A model generated the notes under the pieces. The model was not told the origin of the DNA. It ran no database searches and saw only the letters and a list, made by a program, of their open reading frames with translations. Source: Prasinococcaceae sp. CCMP 1430 (lineage: Eukaryota > Prasinodermophyta > Palmophyllophyceae > Prasinococcales > Prasinococcaceae). From it: a stretch of 42,530 bases of DNA. This document shows, one piece after another, positions 18,610 to 29,033 of this stretch; position 1 is the first letter of the stretch; every line of letters begins with the position of its first letter. The stretch covers positions 270,498-313,027 of the forward strand of contig RQSC01000007.1 of assembly GCA_013416795.1 (NCBI GenBank). The letters run 5' to 3'. A program made the translations under genes and the position numbers.

Positions 18610-21600
18610 ATGCAGGGAGCGCTCGCGGCCATCCTCCAGCAGCAGCGCGCGAGCGGCGGCGGCGGTGCGGTGGGCGCGACGCCGGCGCTGGGCGTCGTGA
18701 GCGCACAACCGAGCTATGGCGCACCACCAAGCAGTGGCGTGAGCGCGGCGGCGTCCCGCACCGCAATTTCTGCAGGTGGCCCAGCGCCTGGCATGCGTGC
18801 GCGCTTCGACGCGTCGGCGGTGACGCCCGCTCCCACGTACTCAGGCGCGTACTCGGGGGGGTCGTCCGCGTATCACACGCGAGGTAGCGTCGACAGCACG
18901 ACCATTGGGACAGGTGGCGCGCGCGGGGCGACCAGCTTTGCGGGAGCCACACCCATGAGCAAGCCGGGTGTGGGCGTCGTCGCAGCCGGTGGCGGAGCGG
19001 GCGGAGGTGCCGCCTCGTACGATTTGGTGCACCTGTCGTCGCGCAACGCGCGCCTCGAGGAGAAGCTCGCCAAAGCGCTGGCGAAGAACCGCTCAATGGC
19101 CAAATACTATGACCAGTTGCTCTCCAAGGCGCGCGAGCAGCACGAGCGCGACCTAGCGATCGCCTCGAACGCCGGCCGGCGCCTGGAGGAGGAGGTGGCG
19201 CGCCTGCAGCCGATGCAGGAGGCGCTCGCGCGCGAGCGAGCTGAGCGCGACCGCCTCGAGCGGGAGAACGAGCGACTCGCCGAGGCGCAGCAGAGCGACG
19301 GTGCCGCGAGGAGAGAGGAGGCTTCTGCTCTGTCGCAGACGGTGACGCGCCTCACCGAGCAGCTCGCGCAGAAGGACGCCGAGCTCCAGGTCATGCGCAC
19401 GACGCAGACGTACGGGACCTCTGACACAGAGATGAGGAGCCTCCTGGAGGAGGCAAAGCGTGAGCGCAAAGACGCCGCGGCGAGGGAGGCGCGGCGCATG
19501 AGTGAGATGAATCAGCAGCTGGCGGAGATAAAAGAGGAAGCGATGGCGCGCATCGCGGAGAACGCCGAGGCGCAGCGAGAGCTGCAGGAGGCGCGGGAAC
19601 ACGTGTGGAAGGCCGATGCGGAGGTCGACAGGCTGCATGCTGAGATGGCCGAGGCCAGGCGTTTCGAGCAGCGCGCGAAGGAGAGCGAGGAGGAGGCGCG
19701 CGCGCTGCGCTCAAATTATGCACAGGCGTGCGACGAGCGCGACCACTTCAGACGGCTGTCAGCGCGCGCGGAAGTTCTCGAGCAGCAGTCAGCCAAGGCG
19801 GACGAGGAGCGCATGGGCCTACAGGAGGAGCGCAAGGGGCTGCAGAAGGCTTTGAACGAGCTGACCGACAAGTTCGTGCTTCTCACCGCGGAGAAGGAAA
19901 TGCTCGTACGCCACTCAGCAGCGAGTGTGCACGCTGACGTAGCACTCGCCGACGCGCGCGAGGAGATTACTCGCTTGCGGCGCTTCCAGCGTGAGGACGA
20001 CGCGCGCACCTCGGGAGCGGTGTCCGGCGCGCGCGCGCTTGCCGCCGCGTGCGCAGAACACGCCACGCAGCACGGGCGTTGGGAGCGCGAGGCGCATGGA
20101 TTGCTGCGAGCCACGGAGGCAGAGTTTCGCGCGCAACGCGACGCTGCCGTCGGCTGCGTGGCCGCTGCCGAGGCGGACGCATCGCAGCTCGCCGCCGCCG
20201 CCCTCGACGCCATTCGTGCTGCTCGCTCGTACGTGCACTCTATCAAGGAGGACTTCGCCGCGGGCGTCAGGCAGGCGGCGTCGCTGGCAACGGCGGATAT
20301 TGTCAAGGAGCTCAACGGGATGCGCGAGGCTGTCGCTGAGAAGGACGCGCTCCTGCAGCGCGCTCGCGAGCGGCAGGCGGGGCTCGAGACCGATGTGCGG
20401 CGCGCACGCGCCGCGGCACAGCGTTGCGCGGCTGAGCGTGACATGGCCGCGGCCGAGGTGCCCGCGCTGCGCGAGCACAACAAGGCGCTCATGGAGGGTG
20501 CTGGCCTCGCGTCCGAGGCACTGGCTCGCGTCAAGCGCGACGTCGCCTCGTTGGAGAGTAAATTGGCGCAGGTCGTCGAGGAGGGCGAGGGCGAGGGCAC
20601 AAGCGGAGACTCTGCGCTGCCCAAGATTCACGAGAGCAAAGCCGAGGACAACGGCAAGCGGAGCAAGAATAGCAACAGCTCGCCGCGTCTTTCGCGAGTC
20701 GCCTCCAGTGGGGGCACAATGGCTTCCGCGTCACCTGCGAGGGTGGACATGTCAGCGGCTGAGGCGCTCGTTGCAGAGCTCGCCGCGCTCAGTACCATGC
20801 CCCCGTCGCGTCCGATTACAGCGGAGGCGGAGCGTGGGTCGCCCGATGCTGAGATCGTGCGACGCGCCCTTGCCGCAGCAAGGAAGAGCATGGGTGGGTG
20901 CGTTGGCGAGGGCGAGGGCGGCATGGACGGGCTGCAGGAAAGCGCCAACATTGATGCAGGCCTGCTCGGGTACTCCACAGTGCGCAAGGCGTATCTCACT
21001 TGCAAATTGCAAAAAATGGGACTGCAGATGTACATCAGGGCCATGCACGCGGAGGCAGCGACTGCATCATCTGGCGGTGGATTCGCCATATGCCAGGCAG
21101 AGATGCTCCGAGCGCAGTTGGCGAATGCCCAAGTTGAACGGCGGCTCGCTGCAGCTGCGATGGAGGGCGCGCAAGGCGAGCACGCCGTGGCGATGCGCAT
21201 GCGATGGTGGCTGTTCGCCGCGCGCCTGAGGCTGCGTGCGAGCAGAATTGAGGCTGCACGCGCCGATCGCCAGGCAGCGGCCATCAAGGAGCTTGTCGCG
21301 AGTCTCGAGCGCGCGCGCACGGACTGTGCTGCCTCCGACGAGGCTGCCGCGCGCGTGCGCGATGAGTGCGTGCGCTTGCGTGCCGAGCTCGGCGCTGCTG
21401 CGCAGCGCTTTGCTGCTGATGATGAGCTGCGGCGCGGAATCGTGCGCGGGGACATCGTCGCAGACGAAGCTCTGCGCGAGGCATTCGAACGCGCTGGCGT
21501 CACCGATTGGCGTGGAAAGGCCTCCGAGATTGCAGGAGAGACGGCCGTCGTCACCCTCTTGCAGCGCATGGCAGGGCTGGTCAAGGAGCTCGAGCAAGGG

Positions 21601-22215
21601 GACGAGGCTGTCGCCGCTGCACTGGTCCCAATGAGTGGTGGTGATGCGGGTCGTGTGGACAGGGGCCAGGCGGACGCGCTCCACACGGAGCTCTCGGCGC
21701 AACGTGACGGCGTGATCGGGGCGGTTGCGGATGCCGGCGCAGACGCCTCGGCGGGCGGAGTCGCCGCTCAGCAGCTGCTGCGTCTCAAGGGCTGGGGCGT
21801 GGCCGCGTTGTTGCAACGGCTTGCGCTCGAGCGGCGATTAGCAGAGCTCAAAGCCGAGCTCGCTGCGCAAGAGGCCGCCGCGCTGGACGCCGCTGCACGT
21901 GGGCGCGAGGGCGAGGTGCGATCCAGGTGGGAAAAGGTCAGGATGGCAGTTCGGCTCACACACGGCACGATGGACCTCAAGGCGACAGTGAGGAGAGCCG
22001 ATACTAGCCCACAGACTGTCGAGCTCTTGCCCAGGAAGGGGCACGCGCGCGCGCGCGCGCGTGCCCAAGACCACGATGACGACGACCAATATCGGCACGG
22101 GCCTGGCCATGGGAGTCCGGGCCCATTGGAGGAGCTGCGGAGCTTTGGGCAGTCGTTCATGGAGCTGCACCAGCCACCAAGCACATACACTCCAATGGTG
22201 CGTGGGTGTGACTAA
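18610..22215 (+). CDS. Large coiled-coil protein, family unknown
   Basis: A single 1201-codon exon from the ATG at 18610, which is preceded by GCC. Residues 1-135 are Ala/Gly/Ser/Pro-rich and probably disordered. From about 140 (HLSSRNARLEEKLAKAL) to about 680 the sequence is heptad-like, with Leu/Ala spacing and many Glu/Arg pairs. A Ser-rich basic linker (about 690-730) follows, then further helical segments to about 1130, including a shorter less charged part (KAYLTCKLQKMGLQMYIRAM). The tail is His/Asp/Pro-rich. There is no membrane segment or motor domain. Codon choice is somewhat less GC-biased than in the left part of the window. Pairing with katanin p80 suggests a centrosome or basal-body role, but that is only context. 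Low-complexity coiled coils cannot be assigned to a family by eye. Confidence 0.85.
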   Translation: MQGALAAILQQQRASGGGGAVGATPALGVVSAQPSYGAPPSSGVSAAASRTAISAGGPAPGMRARFDASAVTPAPTYSGAYSGGSSAYHTRGSVDSTTIGTGGARGATSFAGATPMSKPGVGVVAAGGGAGGGAASYDLVHLSSRNARLEEKLAKALAKNRSMAKYYDQLLSKAREQHERDLAIASNAGRRLEEEVARLQPMQEALARERAERDRLERENERLAEAQQSDGAARREEASALSQTVTRLTEQLAQKDAELQVMRTTQTYGTSDTEMRSLLEEAKRERKDAAAREARRMSEMNQQLAEIKEEAMARIAENAEAQRELQEAREHVWKADAEVDRLHAEMAEARRFEQRAKESEEEARALRSNYAQACDERDHFRRLSARAEVLEQQSAKADEERMGLQEERKGLQKALNELTDKFVLLTAEKEMLVRHSAASVHADVALADAREEITRLRRFQREDDARTSGAVSGARALAAACAEHATQHGRWEREAHGLLRATEAEFRAQRDAAVGCVAAAEADASQLAAAALDAIRAARSYVHSIKEDFAAGVRQAASLATADIVKELNGMREAVAEKDALLQRARERQAGLETDVRRARAAAQRCAAERDMAAAEVPALREHNKALMEGAGLASEALARVKRDVASLESKLAQVVEEGEGEGTSGDSALPKIHESKAEDNGKRSKNSNSSPRLSRVASSGGTMASASPARVDMSAAEALVAELAALSTMPPSRPITAEAERGSPDAEIVRRALAAARKSMGGCVGEGEGGMDGLQESANIDAGLLGYSTVRKAYLTCKLQKMGLQMYIRAMHAEAATASSGGGFAICQAEMLRAQLANAQVERRLAAAAMEGAQGEHAVAMRMRWWLFAARLRLRASRIEAARADRQAAAIKELVASLERARTDCAASDEAAARVRDECVRLRAELGAAAQRFAADDELRRGIVRGDIVADEALREAFERAGVTDWRGKASEIAGETAVVTLLQRMAGLVKELEQGDEAVAAALVPMSGGDAGRVDRGQADALHTELSAQRDGVIGAVADAGADASAGGVAAQQLLRLKGWGVAALLQRLALERRLAELKAELAAQEAAALDAAARGREGEVRSRWEKVRMAVRLTHGTMDLKATVRRADTSPQTVELLPRKGHARARARAQDHDDDDQYRHGPGHGSPGPLEELRSFGQSFMELHQPPSTYTPMVRGCD

Positions 22216-22554
22216 TGGTGCGCCCGCGCGCGTGGGTGCAACGCAGACGCCCCGAGCGCGCGCATGCGCTCGCGCTGATGCAGCTGCTGACACGGCGTCT
22301 CGTGATTGTGCGCTAATGGAATCGCACAACCAGCCTCACCCCGTTTTGTCGGCCAGCCCCCGCCGCAAAAAGTCGCACGGCTCACACCCGGGGCGCACGA
22401 GGCCGCGCGACGTCTCGTCCACTCAACGGCACGCGGGCGGAAACGGCCGCCGAGAGTGGCGGAACAGCCCACCACGGCGCACCAGCCCGTCGCGCACGCG
22501 CTACAGGGCGGACTGAGTGCTAATCAATCGCAATTATTCCCCTGCATTCCCCTG
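22216..22554. other. Convergent spacer without a recognised gene
   Basis: 339 bases between the stop of the coiled-coil gene and the stop of the JmjC/cupin gene. There is a short CG-alternating patch near 22220-22275, otherwise mixed sequence. Nothing recognisable on either strand; it should hold two 3' UTRs and poly(A) sites. A TAATCAATCGCAATTATT stretch near 22521-22538 is the most AT-rich part. Confidence 0.5.
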
Positions 22555-23591
22555 CTACAGTCCGAGCGCCGCGTCCATTTCCTCGTCCCATGCGCCCATG
22601 AGGCTGTCCATGAGCGCTTCTGCCTCCTGCAGGCCGTGCCGCGCGGCGAGTGCCGCGTCGAGCAGGGCAATGACGCCATCGGCAGCGTCAGTGCGAGCGA
22701 GGCGCTCCGTTCTGCTCACAATCTCTGCGACACTGTCAGCGCCTACGCCGCAGTAAGACAGCACGTGGCGGGCAAATGGGCTCCAGTGGCCCATGTTGAG
22801 ATGTTGTCCCGCCACCCCAATGCTTTCTGGCCCGTGAATTACCTGGTGCACCCTTCCAAAGCGGCCGCGCACGCGGCGTCGCGTCAGCGTGCCGCGCAAG
22901 AGTATCGGGTGACGGTGGGCGCGCTGCTCTGCAGCGACTCGTACCAATCGGGCGGGATAAGCATCCACTCCCCTGGACGCTGCACTGCCACGCGCACATC
23001 CGCGCCTGCTCGCAGCAGCTCTCTGACGAGCTCGCTTTGCTCGGCGAGCGCGAACGCAACCTCCTCCTCGCCGGCATCGGCCAGCGAGTCCAGCTGCGTG
23101 GCGTCGAAGCCGGCATACAGGTCGAGCTCGGACTCCGCGCCGGCGCCGATGCCGTACGGGGAGCTCCCATCATCGCTGCCTCCGTCGCCCCCCCACGCAA
23201 CGGGCGGCTTTGGCCGCATTTGGAGGAGATGCGACGTCGGCGAGTCGGACTCCATCGTTGGTGCGACGAAGGTCCACAGCTTGCAGCCCCGCGCGCATAG
23301 GTTCCATCCAAGCCATGAATACGGGTCGGCGTGAAGGGAGGAGCGCGCGGCGCGTGAGGCGGCGACGAGCGCGAGGCCCGGCGCGAGCTGCGGTGGGAAG
23401 GCGTCCGCGCCAAACAGGCTCGCGCCGAAAGCGCCTTCGTCCAGAGCAAACACGTCGTGAAAGACGCGGCGAGCAGGCTCCGACGGGCCCTCCGTTTGGT
23501 AAAGGCCGTTGAGCAGATCCTCATCGAGCAGATACGCGCCATCGCGTGCGCCCGCCGCGACAACCTCGGCGAGAGCGTCCGTGAGCGTCAT
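22555..23591 (-). CDS. JmjC/cupin-8 domain oxygenase-like protein
   Basis: Probable Fe(II)/2-oxoglutarate-dependent hydroxylase or demethylase of the JmjC type. Exons on the minus strand are ..22945 and 22852-22555. The 92-base intron (GTACGA..GGAAG) splits a Trp codon and restores IPPDWVHQVIHGPESIGVAG, the typical end of a JmjC core. Metal ligands are visible: HAD in SSLHADPYSWLGWN (first His and Asp) and a His in WVHQVIH (third). RGCKLWTFVAP is the usual Lys/Trp strand. A helical tail of about 80 residues ends MGAWDEEMDAALGL. The first in-frame ATG is 23591 (EMTLTDAL). Coding-like sequence continues upstream (RDAQAALDALSSAAG), and an ATG at 23785 (MASAASASAASAV) is one frame off, so the 5' end may hold an indel or short intron. 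Substrate unknown. Confidence 0.8.
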
Positions 23592-23785
23592 TTCGCGTAG
23601 CGCAGCGCCCTCCGCGCGCGCGCCGCGCTGCTCCTGCAGCGTCGCGGTCGCCCCGCCCGCCGCCGACGAGAGCGCGTCGAGCGCTGCCTGCGCATCGCGC
23701 GCAGTGCGCCGCCGCCGCCGAGGGCACCGCCGTCGCGGTAGCGCGCGACCGCCGACGCCGCCGACGCCGACGCCGCCGACGCCAT

Positions 23786-24144
23786 CCACCTTCTTCCTCC
23801 CCTTCCTCCCCCCCTCCCCCCGCCTGCCCCCGCTGCACTGTGTGTGCCGCCGCCGGCGCCGCCCGCCGGCGGGATGACGAAGGCCTCGAGGGTTTCGGGT
23901 TGGGGTTTAATCGTTTAAGGTTTTGTTCAAGGGTTCTCGTGGAGCGGGCTCAAACAGTACTGACACAGATGCGCAGTCATTGGTGCGGGTGCGTACCGCC
24001 ACACCACGCGACGCGCAGCGGCGGGGGCGGCGGCAGCGGCAACGACGACGCGGACGCGCGGGGCGCGCGTGCCGTACCTCACCCTTGACCCCACAGCCGC
24101 CATCGTTGTCCTTGCCGGCGGCGCACGCGCTGGCGGCCAGCACA
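23786..24144. promoter_or_regulatory. Divergent promoter region, JmjC gene / phosphatase gene
   Basis: It contains a C-rich stretch (about 23797-23830) and an AT-richer island at about 23890-23945. The island carries GTTTAAGGTTTTGTTCAAG at 23913-23931, nearly the same as GTTTAGGTTTTGCTCAAG at 2424-2441 in the GPI8/SSR1 spacer. Part of 24000-24144 is open in the frame of the downstream exon and could be extra N-terminal coding. Confidence 0.55.
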
Positions 24145-26656
24145 ATGGCGGCGCGGGCGGCAGCACCGCCGGCGAGAAGCTTTGGAGGGCGGGAAGTGGC
24201 ACAGAAAAATACAGGCGACGCGTCGTCGTCGGGCGGAGGTGCCAGCGGCAGTGCAGGTATGGTGACGGAGGGGCAGGCGGCACACAGTGCCGAGATCGCC
24301 TGTGGCGAAAAAGCCGATGGCACGTTGCCGCCGCTACCATCGCCGCCGCCCGCAAGCGAGCCGAAAGCGCAGGCTGGTTGCTCGCCGTGCTCCAAAAAGA
24401 GGCACAAGATTGGTCGGCGGCACTGGCGTCAGCGGCAGGCGGAGGCGCTCGCGCACGACGCAGCGCGCTCTCTGTCCGCAGGGGCCGCGGTCGGTGACGA
24501 CGGCGGCGCGACCAGATTGCGCACCGCAATATTTCCTGCACCTGTCGGCGGCGCGAACGCGGGGCCAGGTGGGCTCGGAGCAGGAGCAATGGCGGAGAAG
24601 AGGTCACGCAATGTCAGCGAGAGAAATGCGCCCCTGCCTACGTACGGGCCGTGTGACAACTCGGACGACGACGGGGGTAGTGCTGAAGAAGTAAGCGCGC
24701 GCCCGTTAACGGCGGGAGAATATCGTGCTCCGTGCGCGTTGCGCGCGTGGTAGCTCCTTCTGCCGTAGTGCGCATGCTGACGCACCGCGCGGATTCACTC
24801 CATATACCCGACGATGAATCCACGCACGCCATCCGATGGCTGTTGCAACGAAGTTCGAGGAGAGCGCCGCCCGCGCATTCGCCGACGATCGAGGTGCACT
24901 GTCGCCGTCCGCGCGAGCTGTCAGGGAAGAGGATGTTTTCGAGGATGCCGCTGAGATGGCAGAGGACTGCGGCCACGACGATGTCACTACGATCGACTTT
25001 AAAGACCAGGACGGCGGTGTCGTGCGTCACCTCACTGTCGGGACGGGTCCCGCGCCTCTCGTGGTGCCGCTGGAGCTGCTCACGGCGCTCGAGGCGCACC
25101 CCGGCTATTTCCCGAACTTGCGGGACCCCACGCGCGCCTTGCAGTCTTGCACGATTGCTACGCGCGATGAGCACGGCAAGCCGATCGCCACAACGCATCA
25201 ACTGCTACGCCCGGGAGCCATCTATCGCGGCTCGCAATGCTACGACGACCACCATGTGCGCCAGCTGCGCATTCGTACAATCTTGACGCTCTATAAGCCC
25301 GCCAAGCGCCCGCCCGCCTCCGAGATGCGACACTCAACTCAGCACATCGGCACATCGGGGGGATCGGTGGCCCCGGGCGCGAGCACCGCGGCGACCGGTG
25401 GCAATTTCGGCAATGCACACAGCGAAGAGGAGGACGCGCAGAGCACAGGCACCACCACGCGAGGCTTTGCATCGCTGATGACCATTCCCATCGCGCAGGT
25501 GCTGCCGCAAGAGCTGCAGCCGCAGCTCGACGCGCCCGACCTTGTTGCGGCGTCTTCCGGCGACGGCGCTGCCACTGCCGCTGCCGGCGATTCGCACTTG
25601 CAGCGCCAGATTCACGTGAATCTCATCCCGACGGGAACCTCGCTGCACATCTTGCGCAAGTTCCCGTGGTGGAACGTCATGTACGTGCTTCTATTTGGCT
25701 GGTGGGCGGTGCAGGGCGGCGCCGAGCAGGCTGTCTTCACTTCGTTCCCGTCCGAGCGCATGAAGTTCTGTGCCTCGCTCTCAGCAATCGTCGTTGGCGT
25801 GGGCATCGGTGTCCTCGTGGGCCTCCTCATCAACCTTCTCGCGGGTGGGCTCTCTTCAGGCGCCGGCGCCGCCATTTCTGTGGTCGTCTTCATTGTGGTG
25901 GTCGTCGGGTGCGCCTTGCTGACGTGGTGGGCGCTTGAGAAGTACTGGGTCAAGAAATGGGAGGGTTGGGAGACGCTGTACATCACTATTCTCGACCACT
26001 CGAAGGCACAGATGGCGGAGGCGCTGCGCGTGTTCGCAGACGCGGACAACTACCCCGTCTTGGTTCATTGCATTCACGGCAAAGACAGAACCGGCCTCGT
26101 GGTGTTCGTCGCCCTGAACCTTGCGCTCACCGACAACGAAGCAACCGATGGCCCGAACGCGCCGTCGAGGGGCGCTGGCCTGCGCTCGGCCCTGTCCTGG
26201 TTAGGACGCTTTTGCCAACTGAAGCGATCGCGGCCCGCGGACGACAAGGTTGGCGAGTGGAACCCCGACCACTACGATGTGCCCATCGGCAAGCATTTCA
26301 TGATGTGTCTCGCCGACGACTACGCCATCACGGAGATGCTCATGCTGCGTGCGAAGGCCCGGGGCGAGCTCGGGCGGATCTCCGTCAACGGCGCGAAGGA
26401 GTACATGATCGGCGATCTATGCTTGGGCTCCCCCCGGAAGGCCTTGGTGGAGACGGCCAAGCACCTGGTCAAGACATACGGCTCCGTGCGCAATTACGCT
26501 GCGCGGATAGGCCTCACGAGGGAGGAGGTGCAAGCCATCCGCAGGAACCTGCGTCGACAGCCCGACCTGCCGTTCTCTCACGGCGACCACGCCCGTACGT
26601 TCGTTCTGGACGCGCCCCTTTCCGCCGAGGACGCGGCGGGCGTCGGCACGCATTGA
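24145..26656 (+). CDS. Tyrosine-phosphatase-like protein with membrane segments inside the catalytic fold
   Basis: Proposed exons are 24145-24690 and 24854-26656 (intron GTAAGC..GAAG, frame kept), giving about 782 residues. If exon 1 is wrong, the ATG at 24836 gives 606 residues. Residues 1-180 are low-complexity and acidic or basic by turns. The phosphatase begins with LLRPGAIYRGSQCYDDHHVR and LRIRTILTLY, the usual start of DSP/Y_phosphatase3 folds. The P-loop HCIHGKDRTGLVV (codons 26066-26104) has the Cys and Arg needed for catalysis. Between these parts lie an Ala/Ser/Thr-rich stretch and three hydrophobic segments: NVMYVLLFGWWAVQGG, SLSAIVVGVGIGVLVGLLIN and AISVVVFIVVVVGCALLTWW. A helical C-terminal part follows (AITEMLMLRAKARGELGRIS). 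Phosphoinositide or phosphotyrosine substrate cannot be told. Convergent with the TTL-like gene. Confidence 0.82.
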
Positions 26657-26860
26657 CTCAATGTCCGTGCGCATTCCGCCATCCTGCTGCGAGTTCCGCT
26701 GCAACGAGTCAAGCACGAATTTTACTGGAGCTCGCGACGCTGGGTTGCTGAGCCTTTACTACATGCAGTAGTAGTTGTGTTTAGGAGAGCGATCAGCGCC
26801 TGCATGCCGGCGTCCGTCCGCCCATCCGTCGGGGTTTGCCAGTCATCTGCCGTTGCTGCT

Positions 26861-28935
26861 TCATTCGGACGCCCCCGCCGAGGCGCGGTCGCACTCGAAC
26901 GTGCCTGGGTAGAACCAGTCGCCGTCGACGATGGGCGCGAGGCTGCCATTATTCGTGCCCGCCAGCTCGCCGCGACCTGCTCCGGGCCTCGAGACCGCGC
27001 CCTTTTCGCCAAGGCGCGCCAACACATCCATCATGCCAGCCGTGCAACGCTCGTGAAACGGAGACTGAAAGCGTGTCGAGGTTCCCGGGTTCTTGTTGCA
27101 CTCGATGAAATAGAAGTCGCCCGACTCGGAGATTATCTGGTCGCACCCGAGCACTGCCAGTGCGCTCGAGCAGAGCGCGTGGCAGGCAACCCGGGGCGGA
27201 TGGTCGCAGCGAGCCAGCGCACACGCGAATACGAGCGACGATGCGGGTCGGTCAGCACTATCCTCAAACACGCATGTGTCGTGTCTACAATAAGCGGCTC
27301 GTGTGTCACACATGTGCTGCGCCCCGCGCGAGATCACGCACGCACCGTCGAAGCCACCCGGCACGGGCTCGAAGTCGGCGCCATCCCCGCCGCCTCGCGG
27401 CAACATCGCCGCGATAGCCCTCGCCTGGACCCGCTTGAACGCGTCGTCATTCACCAGCTTCGCTGCAACGCGCCCCGCAGCGACGTCGCCCTGCAGACTG
27501 CGCACGCGCAGGTGCGCCCGCAGCTGGTCCATGGACCAAAATAGGTCCCCATAGTCAGAGCGGTTGCTCGAGGAACCATGGTGCCATGAGGACGATGACG
27601 ATGAGGTGCCATCTGGTCCTGGCAGTTTCTTCTGAACATGCACGTTAGTCAACGCTGAATTCAACGCCGTGCTGTCTGGACCCTTCAAGGTGACACGAGA
27701 CGCGACGCCGGGAAACGGTGGTGGTTGTAGGTGGGAGCGGCGACAATACGTCGGCGTTCGAAGCACGTTCGCGTTGGTGTCAGCGCTTGAGGGGCACGGA
27801 TGGGGGTGCGGTGGGGCGCTTTCTGCATACGCTGCGCGTGCACCCTCCTATCGAACGTGCATGCGATTGCCTCATCAAGCTCCAAACGCACCTCGTACGG
27901 ATGCAGCGTTTGCCTCGTATAACCAGGGCAGTAGAAAGCCAGAGGTGGGTCCCACCTCGCGATCAGCACGTAGTAGCGCACGTCGAACTTGCGCCCGCCG
28001 TTGATGAGCAGGGGGCGATCGAGGTACTCTTGAGCTAGGAATCCTCCTTTGCTTGGGCCTGGACACGGGAGCGTCTTTGACAGGCCGTAGAAGTAGCTTT
28101 CGCGCATGTTCCGTGGCATGTTCAGGAAAGCATCATTTCTGCGCACGTTTCTCGCGTTCTGCTTACCCGCGATTGCCCTGGCGATGCCCGTGAACGTGTG
28201 ATTGTTGGGGTCCTGATCGCCCCCATTGCCCACGCTCCCGCTGACCAATCTGTCGCTTTCATCCCCGTTATGCCCGGCGGCCTGAGAAGGAAACCAGATC
28301 TGTATCCGGTTGCCAGACATGCCAATGGCTGGCTTGAACAACCACTTTCTCTGGGGGCGCGTAGCAAGTTCGGCCAGGAAGGCCTCACACTCGGTCGCGT
28401 TGTAGAGGTGATAGGTCTGGAAAGTGGTATCAACGTCCGAGCACCCTGGGAGGCGGCGCTGAGCCCAGCTGGTAAATGCGGCGTACTGGCGCGCCTTGTT
28501 CCACGAGATCGCCGAGCGCGTAGCCATTAATTCACTGTCCGTCAGCGTGCCAATGCGCACCATGTCGACGCCCGGGCGCATATTCTGGAGGTACCTGTCC
28601 GGGCTGTCTCTGTTGTGTTTGAAGAATTGTTGGTTCGTGTGGTACCACATGATGATTGGAGGTAACTCCGCTTGGCCATCGCCACCCGTGGCGTTGGGGG
28701 CGGCGTTCCTTCTCTCAAGCATGCCGAGCACGTCGCCCTCCTTGCGCACGGCCCAGCCAATGCTCTCTGCCCTACGCCGCACCGCCTTGCTTACATGGCG
28801 CACGGCGAGGATGCCACGACTCGTGCTTGCTGCCGAGTCGGTGTTCACCGCCGCAGCGACGAAGAGCCCAAGAAAGGCCGGCGCCAGCGCCCCGAGCAGC
28901 AGCACAAGGGACAGGCGCGCGAGCCTGCTCACCAT
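26861..28935 (-). CDS. Tubulin-tyrosine-ligase-like (TTL) protein with an N-terminal signal anchor
   Basis: ATP-grasp family that ligates amino acids to proteins, classically Tyr, Glu or Gly to tubulin. Exons on the minus strand are 28935-27844 and 27682-26861, about 637 residues. Family blocks are FKPAIGMSGNRIQIW (ATP-binding strand), AQEYLDRPLLINGGRKFDVR then YYVLIA, LTNVHVQKK after the intron, and GCDQIISESGDFYFIECNKN (metal and ATP Glu/Asn). Residues 5-30 (ARLSLVLLLGALAPAFLGLF) are a strong hydrophobic segment like a signal peptide or type II anchor, which is unusual for a TTL. Sequons NATG, NHTF and NATE occur downstream. In exon 2 a part rich in Cys (after PGGFD, about 27310-27400) is not family-like; a GTGCGT donor there suggests another intron that I could not close in frame. 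Divergent from the glycosyltransferase. Confidence 0.8.
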
Positions 28936-29033
28936 CCTGGCGCACCCAGCAGCCGGCGTCGGTGACGGAGGCTCGAGGGTCGACCAAGCCAGAGAGAACT
29001 TTCAGAGAAGAGCGGCGGCGGCGGGGCGGGGGG

